Assembly: GCF_029076695.1 (NCBI RefSeq)
Contig: NZ_JARFIK010000002.1
Location: 124,001-188,000 of the forward strand
Source: Adlercreutzia equolifaciens
GTDB taxonomy: Bacteria; Actinomycetota; Coriobacteriia; Coriobacteriales; Eggerthellaceae
Length of the DNA: 64,000 nucleotides
Direction of reading: 5' to 3'
The position numbers were made by a program, and so were the translations under genes. The notes under the pieces were generated by a model that saw nothing but the letters and a program-made list of their open reading frames with translations, did not search any database and was not told the DNA's origin. Positions 1-6,935 of the stretch are shown here, piece after piece (positions within the stretch are counted from its first letter, which is position 1; each line of letters starts with the position of its first letter).

Positions 1-23
1 TGAAGAAGGTGCTGAAGCGCTAA
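1..23 (+). CDS. C-terminal end of an upstream gene (partial)
   Basis: The window opens inside a plus-strand frame whose last six codons encode KKVLKR before a TAA at 21-23. A short basic tail ahead of ECF ATPase genes would suit a membrane protein such as an ECF substrate-binding (S) component. Six residues cannot identify it, so this rests on position only. Confidence 0.4.
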
Positions 24-29
24 CGTATT

Positions 30-54
30 CCGTTCGCCCTGGCGGGACGAACGG
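30..54 (+). terminator. Hairpin after the partial upstream gene
   Basis: CCGTTCG (30-36) pairs with CGAACGG (48-54), and the stem continues inward as CCC/GGG around a TGGC loop. It sits 7 bases after the stop codon. No T-run follows, so it may be a weak terminator or an RNA-stabilising hairpin. Confidence 0.4.
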
Positions 55-117
55 ACCTGTCGGAACCTCGCTAATGTTACGAACGGCCAGTGACTTTTCG
101 AGTTCGAGTTGAGCTCG

Positions 118-231
118 GCGGGGACACGGGGTGCCCTGACCGAGCGAGTTCCGCAGCGACGAAAACAGTCCAGTGGACTGTTTTCCAAAACGAGGACTGT
201 TTGAGCGAATCAGGGTACCCCGTGGCCCCGC
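118..231. repeat. Structured inverted-repeat element upstream of ecfA1
   Basis: The 22-base arm 118-139 pairs with 210-231 with one mismatch and one G-T pair. Inside it lies a perfect 12-base inverted repeat (161-172 against 174-185). The element ends 31 bases before the EcfA1 start codon, so it would form a large stem in any read-through transcript. It could be a dispersed palindromic repeat or a structured leader. I do not recognise it as a known riboswitch. Confidence 0.55.
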
Positions 232-262
232 CCTCGTGGGAGTTGCAACAAGAAAGGCAAGC

Positions 263-1102
263 ATGATCGAGTTCAAAGAATTCAGTTTCCGGTACCGCGA
301 GGGTGCCGAGCCGGTGGTGAAGGACATATCCCTGACCATCCCCGACGGCACCTTCGTCGGCATCACCGGAGCGGCGGGGTCGGGCAAGTCCACCCTCACC
401 TACGCCATCAACGGCATCATCCCGCACTGCTATCCCGGTGATTTCTACGGCGCCGTCAGCGTAGAGGGCTGCGACACCGTGGAAACCTCGCTGACTGATC
501 TGTCGCGACTGGTGGGCAGCGTGTGCCAGGACATCGATTCGCAGATGGTGTCCACGGTGGTGGAGGACGAGATCCTCTACGGCCTGGAGAATTTCGCCGT
601 GCCGCGGGAGGAGATCCCCGCGCGGGTCGATGAGGCCCTGGCCTCCATGGGCATCGAGGACTTGCGCGACCGCACCATCGACAGTTTGTCCGGCGGCCAG
701 AAGCAGAAGGTGGCCGTGGCTTCCGTGATTGCCTTGCATCCGAAAGTGCTGGTGCTGGACGAGCCTACCGCTGAGCTGGATCCGGCTTCTTCCGTAGCAG
801 TGTTCGACTTGCTGGCCCGCTACGCGCGCGAACATGGCACGACGGTCATTGTGGTGGAGCAAAAGATCGCGCTTTTGTCTGATTATGCCGACCTGCTGGT
901 CATTGTGGATAACGGTCGCATTCGCTTCGCCGACACACCCGACGCGGTGCTGGCCCACTCCGACGAGCTGCTGGCCCTGGGCGTGAACTGCCCGCGCGCC
1001 ACAACGCTTATGAACGCCCTGGGCAAGCAGGGGCTCTATGACGGCCCCACGGTGCGCAACGTGGCCCAGGCGGTGGCAGCGCTTCAGGAGGTGCTCGCAT
1101 GA
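263..1102 (+). CDS. ecfA1: ECF transporter ATPase EcfA1-like
   Basis: ATP-binding subunit of an energy-coupling-factor importer (vitamin or metal uptake), acting at the inner face of the membrane. The ATG at 263 is chosen because AGAAAGG precedes it and MIEFK opens like other ABC ATPases. In the 279-aa product, Walker A is GAAGSGKST (36-44), the Q-loop Gln is about residue 89, the signature LSGGQ is 142-146, and Walker B is VLVLDEPT with D166/E167. The H-loop position reads VVEQK, a Gln in place of the usual His. It overlaps the next gene by 4 bp (ATGA), so translation is coupled. The substrate cannot be told without the S component. Confidence 0.9.
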   Translation: MIEFKEFSFRYREGAEPVVKDISLTIPDGTFVGITGAAGSGKSTLTYAINGIIPHCYPGDFYGAVSVEGCDTVETSLTDLSRLVGSVCQDIDSQMVSTVVEDEILYGLENFAVPREEIPARVDEALASMGIEDLRDRTIDSLSGGQKQKVAVASVIALHPKVLVLDEPTAELDPASSVAVFDLLARYAREHGTTVIVVEQKIALLSDYADLLVIVDNGRIRFADTPDAVLAHSDELLALGVNCPRATTLMNALGKQGLYDGPTVRNVAQAVAALQEVLA

Positions 1103-2076
1103 TTGAGTTCAAGAACGTCTCGGCGTCCTACGATGGCGAGTTGGCGGTGCTGCGCAACGTCAGCTTTACGGTGAGCGACGGCGACTTCGTGGCCTTTGTG
1201 GGCACCAACGGCGCCGGCAAGTCCACCACCATGCGTCTGGCCAACGGACTCCTCAAGCCAACGGCGGGCGAAGTGCTGGTGGACGGCGTGCCCACCACGG
1301 CTTTAAAGACCAGCGAACTGGCCCGCAAGATCGGCTTCCTGTTCCAGAACCCCGATCGGCAAATTTGCTGCAACACCGTGCGCGAGGAGCTGCTGTTCGG
1401 CTTTAAGGCGCTGGGCGAGGAGGGTCCCGAGGCCGAGGCCCGCGTAGACGCCATGATCGAGCGTTTCGGCTTCGATGGCGACGCGGAGCCCTACCTGCTG
1501 AACCGCGGCACTCGTCAGCTTTTGGCCCTGGCTTCCATCATCGTGCTGGCGCCGCCCACCATCATTTTGGACGAGCCCACCACGGGCCTTGACTTCCGCG
1601 AGTGCGTGAAGGTCATGGACATTGTGCGCGAGCTGAACGAGGGTGGCACTACGGTCATCATGGTGTGCCATGACATGGAGGTGGTGGGCGACTTCGCCCG
1701 CCGCGTCATTGCCATGACAGCCGGCCAGGTAGTGGCCGACGGGGCCACCTTCGATGTGCTCCGCGACGGCGCGGTGCTGAAGGCCGCTCACATTCTGCCG
1801 CCCCAGGTAAGCGAGGTATCCATGATTCTTGGCCGCCCGCCCGGCTGTGCCCCCGCCGTGGCGGCGGCGAACACGGTGCCCCAGATGGTGGAGGCCGTGG
1901 CTCAGGCGAAGCAAGCCGAGCTGCAGGATGTGGCCGAAGCGGCGGCGCTGGCCGACGATGTGCTGGCGGTGCTGGCTGCCGAGCAAGGTGCCGCGGCGGC
2001 GGGCATCGTGGAGGCGCCGGCCGATTACGAGGCGCCGACGGCGGCGACAGGCACGAGCGAAGAGGAGGGCTGCTAA
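1099..2076 (+). CDS. ecfA2: ECF transporter ATPase EcfA2-like, degenerate signature
   Basis: Second ATPase of the ECF module, expected to form a heterodimer with EcfA1 and dock on the T subunit. Of 325 aa, Walker A is GTNGAGKST (35-43), Walker B is TIILDEPT with D158/E159, and the H-loop His is H191 (VCHD). The ABC signature is unusual: LNRGTRQ (134-140) replaces LSGGQRQ. The last ~100 residues are an Ala/Glu-rich extension beyond the nucleotide-binding domain. The gene overlaps ecfA1 by 4 bp and ends one base before the T-component start, so the three form an operon. Confidence 0.88.
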   Translation: MIEFKNVSASYDGELAVLRNVSFTVSDGDFVAFVGTNGAGKSTTMRLANGLLKPTAGEVLVDGVPTTALKTSELARKIGFLFQNPDRQICCNTVREELLFGFKALGEEGPEAEARVDAMIERFGFDGDAEPYLLNRGTRQLLALASIIVLAPPTIILDEPTTGLDFRECVKVMDIVRELNEGGTTVIMVCHDMEVVGDFARRVIAMTAGQVVADGATFDVLRDGAVLKAAHILPPQVSEVSMILGRPPGCAPAVAAANTVPQMVEAVAQAKQAELQDVAEAAALADDVLAVLAAEQGAAAAGIVEAPADYEAPTAATGTSEEEGC

Positions 2077-2077
2077 G

Positions 2078-2845
2078 ATGGCGAAGTTTCTGGAATATGT
2101 GCCGGGGGACAGCATCCTGCACCGCATGAACCCCAGCGTGAAGCTCATCTGTGCCGTGCTGTTCGCCATTGCCTGCTTTGTCACCAGTAACCTGGTGTTT
2201 CTGGTTGTGCTTTTGGCGGCGGCCTTGGCGCTGGCCGTCTCCTGCGGTCTGGGCCGTGAGACGGCGGGTCTGTGCAAGGCGGTGTTTGCGTTCTCGCTTA
2301 TTTTGGCGGTGGTGATCCTGCTGACCACGCCCTACGGCGTGCCGCTGGTGCCGCTGCCTTGGGGCTTCATCGGCACCGGCAGCCTGCTGGCGGCGCTGAC
2401 GGTGATGGTGCGCCTCATGGCCGCTGCCATCCCGCTGTTCTTGGTGTTCTACGTCACCAAGATGAACGACATCACGAACTCGGCCGTGAAGCAGCTGCAC
2501 GTGCCCTATAAGTACGCGTTCACCTTCACCAGCACCGTGCACTTCATTCCCGTGTTCATGAACGACATGGCCGGCATCATGGAGGCCCAAACGGCCCGCG
2601 GTGTGGCTTTTGACGGCTCTCTCGTGCAGAAGGTGCGCCTCATGATCCCCCTGTGCGTACCGCTGCTTATCAGCTCGGTGCGCAAGACGAACTCTGCCGC
2701 CATTGCCGCTGAAGTGCGCGGCTTCAACCTGCGTACCCGTGCCAGCGGCTACAAGGAGTACCCCCTCGGTGCGTCCGACTACGCCGCCATTGTCGCCTGC
2801 GTGCTGGTACTCGCGGCCGCCATTATCGTGGCGGTGGTGGGGTAG
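2078..2845 (+). CDS. ecfT: ECF transporter transmembrane T component
   Basis: Membrane subunit that couples ATP hydrolysis by EcfA1/A2 to the substrate-binding S component. The ATG at 2078 lies one base after the ecfA2 stop and gives a 255-aa protein beginning MAKFLEYVPGDS, with the GDS...LHRMNPSVKL start common in this family. About five hydrophobic segments are visible (residues ~25-60, ~68-85, ~95-125, plus the C-terminal helix). The two cytoplasmic coupling motifs are present as ARG (TARGVAFDG) and VRG (EVRGFNLR). A longer upstream extension in the same frame overlaps ecfA2 and is not supported. Confidence 0.88.
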   Translation: MAKFLEYVPGDSILHRMNPSVKLICAVLFAIACFVTSNLVFLVVLLAAALALAVSCGLGRETAGLCKAVFAFSLILAVVILLTTPYGVPLVPLPWGFIGTGSLLAALTVMVRLMAAAIPLFLVFYVTKMNDITNSAVKQLHVPYKYAFTFTSTVHFIPVFMNDMAGIMEAQTARGVAFDGSLVQKVRLMIPLCVPLLISSVRKTNSAAIAAEVRGFNLRTRASGYKEYPLGASDYAAIVACVLVLAAAIIVAVVG

Positions 2846-2884
2846 GGGCTCCTCCATCAGATCGCAACTTTTCAGCACTTCCTA

Positions 2885-2932
2885 TAACGGCACTATTTTA
2901 CCTATTACATTTTCGGTAAAATAGTGCCGTTA
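2885..2932. promoter_or_regulatory. 18-bp perfect inverted repeat: terminator or operator
   Basis: Bases 2885-2902 and 2915-2932 are perfect inverted copies around a 12-base A/T-rich spacer. The site lies 40 bp after ecfT and 29 bp before the HipB-like gene. It could terminate the ECF operon, since the stem is followed by TTTGTATTT. It could equally be the autoregulatory operator of the HTH protein, whose promoter should lie here. The sequence alone does not decide. Confidence 0.6.
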
Positions 2933-2961
2933 TTTGTATTTCTGCGAGAGGGGGCTGCCCT

Positions 2962-3288
2962 ATGAACGCAACGGTGTTGGCGCGCTCTATTGGAATCAGG
3001 GTGCGAAGTTGCAGGCTTGCTCGCGGGCTTACGCAGTGTCAGCTGGCAGAAATGGCCGGTGTGTCTGAGCGCCTGATCCGACTTCTCGAGTCAGGGGAAG
3101 CTTCCGGTATCGGTTTGGAGAAACTTGCCCTCATTCTGACTCCGCTCGGCCTTGATCTTCGCCTGATCGATCTTGAATGCGATGGGTGCGAAGTGCGGCA
3201 TGAGCCCGTAACGCAGTCGGACGATTACGCTGTTCTCCTTCTGCGTACGGTTGATAGCTGGACGGACGGGGGCCACGATGGCGAATAA
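2962..3288 (+). CDS. XRE-family HTH regulator, HipB-like antitoxin
   Basis: DNA-binding protein of 108 aa with a Cro/C1-type HTH at about residues 8-65; the recognition region reads TQCQLAEMAGVSERLIRLLESG. HipB-type antitoxins repress their own operon and neutralise the HipA kinase. The gene overlaps the start of a hipA-like frame by 11 bp, the classic hipBA layout. The start is preceded by GAGAGGGGGC. Because the partner is destroyed (next entry), this now looks like an orphan antitoxin or repressor. Confidence 0.8.
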   Translation: MNATVLARSIGIRVRSCRLARGLTQCQLAEMAGVSERLIRLLESGEASGIGLEKLALILTPLGLDLRLIDLECDGCEVRHEPVTQSDDYAVLLLRTVDSWTDGGHDGE

Positions 3289-3654
3289 TGCGCTTCAGGT
3301 AAGTATCGCTGGAGAGTGCACTGGCGTAGTGCAGCAGGAGGCAAACGGTTCTCTCTCCTTCTCTTACTTCGAGGACTATGCTGGCGTTCCTCTTTCTCTG
3401 GCGATGCCCGTATCCAATAAAGTATTCGGCGATAAGCTCGTAAGGCCGTTCCTGTTTGGGCTTTTGCCCGACAGCCTTGAAGTGCGAAGAAGCCTCGGAC
3501 GGGAAAGATGGCGGCCTTGGGCAAGCGCATACCCGGCACGCTGGACGAGGTGCTTGCCGACCATTCGACTCTGCCGGGTATTGACGAGCTTGGCAGCCGC
3601 CTGCATCCGCTCGTGGCAGAACTCTGCGAGCGCTCGCTGGCGCGGCTGGGGTAG
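3278..3654 (+). pseudogene. hipA-like toxin kinase, deleted and frameshifted
   Basis: The frame starting at ATG 3278 encodes ~75 residues matching the N-terminal HipA domain (VSIAGECTGVV, FLFGLLPDSLEVRRSLGRE). After that the homology stops and moves to another frame: 3508-3654 encodes MAALGKRIPGTLDEVLADH and ends ERSLARLG, like a HipA C-terminus. Intact HipA proteins are about 400-440 aa. Here the central kinase core, with its ATP-binding and catalytic residues, is missing between the two remnants. I infer an internal deletion that joined the ends out of frame, so the product should have no kinase activity. Confidence 0.75.
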
Positions 3655-3659
3655 GGTAT

Positions 3660-4319
3660 CTACTTCACCGAGAACAGCTTCCTCGCCTCACGGCCGAAGC
3701 GGCCCTTGGTGAACAGCAGCAGCCCGGCCAGGAACAGCACGGCGGCAGCCACGGATGCCCAGGCCAGGTAGGGCCAGGTAACTTGGCCCAGGGCCAGGGA
3801 CAGGGCCGGTACGGCGCCCAGTACCACGTCGTAGATAAGGTATTTCGCGTAATCGGTGACGAACGTGCCGCGAAACACCCCTACGAGCACAGCGTCGAAG
3901 AGGATGGCGAGCAGGCTGATGCCGGGAATGACGAAGGTAGTAACGGCCAGGTTGCCCGTGGCAATGAACCACAGGGCGGCCACGGCCAGGAGCACCAGGA
4001 AGTAGCGCTCGATGAGTCGCAGAAAGTCCGGCGCGTGCACAATCATGTTGCGCACGAACAGATAGTTCAGGGCTAGGGCAATTACGGCGGCTGCCACGGA
4101 AAGCGGCGAGCTGCCCAAGGCAATGCCAAGGGTCACCGTGCCCGCAGCGATAACCAGGCTGGCGATGAGCAGCACGCGACGCGCCAAGGTGCCCGTGCGC
4201 ACGAAGGTGTTGGCGGGGAAGGGCGACGGGGTTTCGGGACCCGTCAGGGCTGTGCCGCAGAGGGGGCAGCGGTTGAGGTTGCCCGTATAGTCAAGATGGC
4301 ATGCGTCGCAACGTTTCAT
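3660..4319 (-). CDS. Zinc-ribbon multi-pass membrane protein (DUF6320-like)
   Basis: 219-aa protein of unknown function. The N-terminus holds a zinc ribbon with Cys4, Cys7, Cys18 and Cys21 (CDAC...CPLC), followed by six hydrophobic segments from about residue 45 to 210. The start at 4319 is preceded by GGGAG and overlaps the stop of the upstream acyltransferase gene by 4 bp. This build resembles the DUF6320 family, which I recall seeing beside alpha/beta hydrolase and condensation-type acyltransferase genes; that placement is from memory. Position as last gene of the operon suggests a membrane partner for those enzymes. Confidence 0.7.
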   Translation of the reverse strand: MKRCDACHLDYTGNLNRCPLCGTALTGPETPSPFPANTFVRTGTLARRVLLIASLVIAAGTVTLGIALGSSPLSVAAAVIALALNYLFVRNMIVHAPDFLRLIERYFLVLLAVAALWFIATGNLAVTTFVIPGISLLAILFDAVLVGVFRGTFVTDYAKYLIYDVVLGAVPALSLALGQVTWPYLAWASVAAAVLFLAGLLLFTKGRFGREARKLFSVK

Positions 4320-5677
4320 GAGCGTCTCCCCACCCGGCCTTGGTCGCGGCGCGGCGCGGCGGTCTTCTGCTGCTGCCATGCGGCCCCGGCGGCCAGAAGC
4401 CGGTCTTCCAACTGGGCTTCTTTCAGATCGTGATCCACCTCTGCGGCTTCCTTGTTCACGTTGGCGAAGCCCGTGATACCCTCCTCGGCCAGAAGGCGCA
4501 CCAGGTGGCGCGCCGCGCGCAGGCTGATGAGGCGGCTGGAAATGCCGATGCTCAAATCGTCGCCGTAGGTGCTGATGATGAAGTTCAGGCTGGCAGGCGA
4601 CGTTAAGGCGCTGATGCCTTCGACGTAGGGCGCTGCGGCCTCATCTACGGTGACGCGTCCCAGACTGGAAACGGTGCAGGTAACTTCCCGGGCCGTTTTC
4701 CAAGCGGCAAGATCCAAGGCAAGATCCTTCACGAACAAGGGGGCCATGCGCAGAAACGGGTTCTTCTCCAGCTTGACCATGGTCATCATGCGACGCTTCA
4801 GGGCCGCGGGCTCCGTGCCGTCGGTCATCTGCTGCTGCACCTGGGCGGCAATCTGCGCCAGGGTCTCGTCGGTGTCGCCGGGGGTGTAGCTGACGAAGGC
4901 CAGGCCGAAGAAGTTGCGCAGGGTGGTGGAGCCGAAAAGTGAGCGCAGGTCGACGGGCACGTCCATGTGGATAGCGCGGTTGCGCTCCGAGGGAGGCATC
5001 TCGGCACGTAGGGCGGCAATAACCGCGGCGATGAGCCAACTGGTCACCGTGGCGCCGGCCGTCTTCGCCCGAGCATGGACGGCGGTCGCGGAATAGTGAA
5101 GCTCCAGATAGGTGAAGTGCTCGTCGGTCTTCCATCCGGGCAGGCGGAAGATCTTGGGTTGGTCGGTGGATCCGGCCGCGTCTCGGTCGTAGTGGGCCGA
5201 GAAGCTATCCTCGGTTTTCGCCGCCTCAGTGCCCGGGTAGGGCTGCTGGCTGACGGGGGCGCCGTAGCGCTCATGGGCGTAGGCGGCCAGCAGGGCCTTC
5301 AGGAACTCGAGGCTTCCGCGGCCGTCGGAAATCATGTGGGACACTTCCACGTTGATGCGCCGCTGGTAATACGTGACGCGGAAGAGCACGCTTTTGGGCC
5401 CCGTGTGCAGTCCGTAGCAGACCGGCAGCGTTTCCGGCTGGACTGTGGGCGTGGTTTTCGCCGGTTCCAGGTAATGCCAGAACAGGCCGCTGCGCAGACA
5501 CACGTTGAAGCCGGGGAAGCGCTCGATGGTGGCATCGAGGGCGCGCTGGAGCGCCGCGGCATCCACGGGTTCGGTCATAGTGGCCGCCAGGCGGAACACG
5601 GTCTGGTTCGAGCTGCCCGCCTGGGAGGCGTAGAACTTTCCGACGTTGTCTAGTCGGTACCAAGCAGGGGCAGCCAT
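4316..5677 (-). CDS. Condensation-domain-like acyltransferase
   Basis: 453-aa protein resembling alcohol acetyltransferase and condensation-domain enzymes, which transfer acyl groups from CoA or carrier proteins to alcohols or amines. The catalytic HxxxDG motif is seen as HMISDG (His114 to Gly119). An opening of the type PVDAAALQRALDATIERFP is typical of the first half of this fold. The start at 5677 lies inside the upstream hydrolase gene (28-bp overlap) with AAGG about 9 bases ahead. An upstream extension in the same frame is shadow sequence of the hydrolase. The substrate is unknown. Coupling to an esterase suggests a make-and-break pair for an ester. Confidence 0.72.
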   Translation of the reverse strand: MAAPAWYRLDNVGKFYASQAGSSNQTVFRLAATMTEPVDAAALQRALDATIERFPGFNVCLRSGLFWHYLEPAKTTPTVQPETLPVCYGLHTGPKSVLFRVTYYQRRINVEVSHMISDGRGSLEFLKALLAAYAHERYGAPVSQQPYPGTEAAKTEDSFSAHYDRDAAGSTDQPKIFRLPGWKTDEHFTYLELHYSATAVHARAKTAGATVTSWLIAAVIAALRAEMPPSERNRAIHMDVPVDLRSLFGSTTLRNFFGLAFVSYTPGDTDETLAQIAAQVQQQMTDGTEPAALKRRMMTMVKLEKNPFLRMAPLFVKDLALDLAAWKTAREVTCTVSSLGRVTVDEAAAPYVEGISALTSPASLNFIISTYGDDLSIGISSRLISLRAARHLVRLLAEEGITGFANVNKEAAEVDHDLKEAQLEDRLLAAGAAWQQQKTAAPRRDQGRVGRRS

Positions 5678-6666
5678 GGCAGAGCGCCTTCGTCGGGGAG
5701 GTCCTCGTCGTCGAGGAAGTTTGCAATGAGCCGATAGGTGTCGCGCACCAGCGAGAGCACCGATGGGTAGAGGAAGTATCCGTGAATGGCGTCGTACATG
5801 CGGCAGCACACCACCTCGTTGCCCTCGGCTTCCAGTCGCGCCGCGTAGGCCTCGCCCTCGTCACGCAAGGGGTCGTACTCGGCGGTCACAATAAGGGTGC
5901 GAGGCTGGTCGGCCACGCTGGAGGCAAGCAGCGGCGCGAAACGGGAGTCGTTGAAATCCTCCGGCTTGGCCAGGTACAGGTTGATGTAGGTGACAATGTC
6001 CTCGCGGGTAAGCAGATAGTCCTCGCCGTTTTCCCGCACCGAATCGAACAGGGTGGTTAGGCTGTGGTCGTTGTAGGTGAGGGGGTACAGCAGCACCTGA
6101 GTGCGCACGGCGAAGTCGCCGCGATCGCGGGCGAGAAGCGACACGCCGGCTGCCAAGTTGCCGCCGGCCGAGTCGCCCATGAGCACGATGTGCTTGGTCT
6201 TCACGTCGGGCAGAAGCGTGCCGGCGTACAGCTGCCGGGCCACCTCGTAGCAATCGTCCAGGGCCGTGGGGAACTTGTGCTCGGGGGAGCGGCGGTACTC
6301 CACGGACAGGACGCGGCGTTCCAGCTTCAGAGCCATGCGCTGGCAGGCGTCAGTGTAGAAGCCGATATCGCCGTTGGCGAAACCACCGCCGTGGAAGAAC
6401 AGGATGGTGCCGCGGTAGTCCTCGTTCACGTGGAGTCCCGTTTTCAGGGACAGATCGATGTCGAGGGGCGTGAACAGGCGCAGCGGGATCTCGTAGCCGT
6501 CGGCCGCGGTGGCCGTCAGATCGTCGATGCGGCAGCGCGGGTCCGCGATGGTGAGCTTCGCCGCCGCCTCTTCGGCCTTGCGCTGATCGGCCCAGGAGGC
6601 CGAGGTGTCGGGCATGATGCGCGTGAGCGTTTTTATGGCGGCCTGCAGGGCCGGGTTCATAGACAT
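5650..6666 (-). CDS. Alpha/beta hydrolase, hormone-sensitive-lipase type
   Basis: Esterase or lipase of 338 aa, probably cytoplasmic since no signal peptide is seen. The oxyanion-hole motif HGGG is at 92-95, the nucleophile elbow GDSAGG at 164-169 (Ser166), and the likely acid and base are Asp265 (EYDPLRDEG) and His295 (DAIHGYF). This HGGG arrangement marks the bacterial hormone-sensitive lipase (family IV) group. The start at 6666 has GAAAGGA 9 bases upstream. It is the first gene of a three-gene operon with the acyltransferase and the zinc-ribbon membrane protein. Confidence 0.85.
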   Translation of the reverse strand: MSMNPALQAAIKTLTRIMPDTSASWADQRKAEEAAAKLTIADPRCRIDDLTATAADGYEIPLRLFTPLDIDLSLKTGLHVNEDYRGTILFFHGGGFANGDIGFYTDACQRMALKLERRVLSVEYRRSPEHKFPTALDDCYEVARQLYAGTLLPDVKTKHIVLMGDSAGGNLAAGVSLLARDRGDFAVRTQVLLYPLTYNDHSLTTLFDSVRENGEDYLLTREDIVTYINLYLAKPEDFNDSRFAPLLASSVADQPRTLIVTAEYDPLRDEGEAYAARLEAEGNEVVCCRMYDAIHGYFLYPSVLSLVRDTYRLIANFLDDEDLPDEGALPWLPLLGTD

Positions 6667-6804
6667 AGGGGCATCCTTTCGGGCGGGGAGCGCTTGGCTG
6701 CGTGGGTAGCAAGCGAGCTTGGAACTGGCCTTTCGCTTGCCGGGGGGCGAGGTTGCGCTCCGACGGCTTGACGATGCGTAAATGATGAGTCTCATGCTAA
6801 CGAA

Positions 6805-6838
6805 AGCGGGCCTGCTCTCAAAGAGAAGCAGGCCCGCT
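6805..6838 (-). terminator. Terminator of the C69 dipeptidase gene
   Basis: A perfect 12-base inverted repeat (6805-6816 with 6827-6838), with further CTC/GAG pairing in the loop. On the minus strand the stem is followed by TTTCG. It lies about 100 bp downstream of the dipeptidase stop codon. Confidence 0.65.
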
Positions 6839-6935
6839 GGCGACAAACGGTAACCGCGGGGTGCAGCAAGCTTTGGGTGCCGATACGCGAAGAATGGATA
6901 CCCTGATCAGATCAAACCTGCGGATCCGCTGCTTC

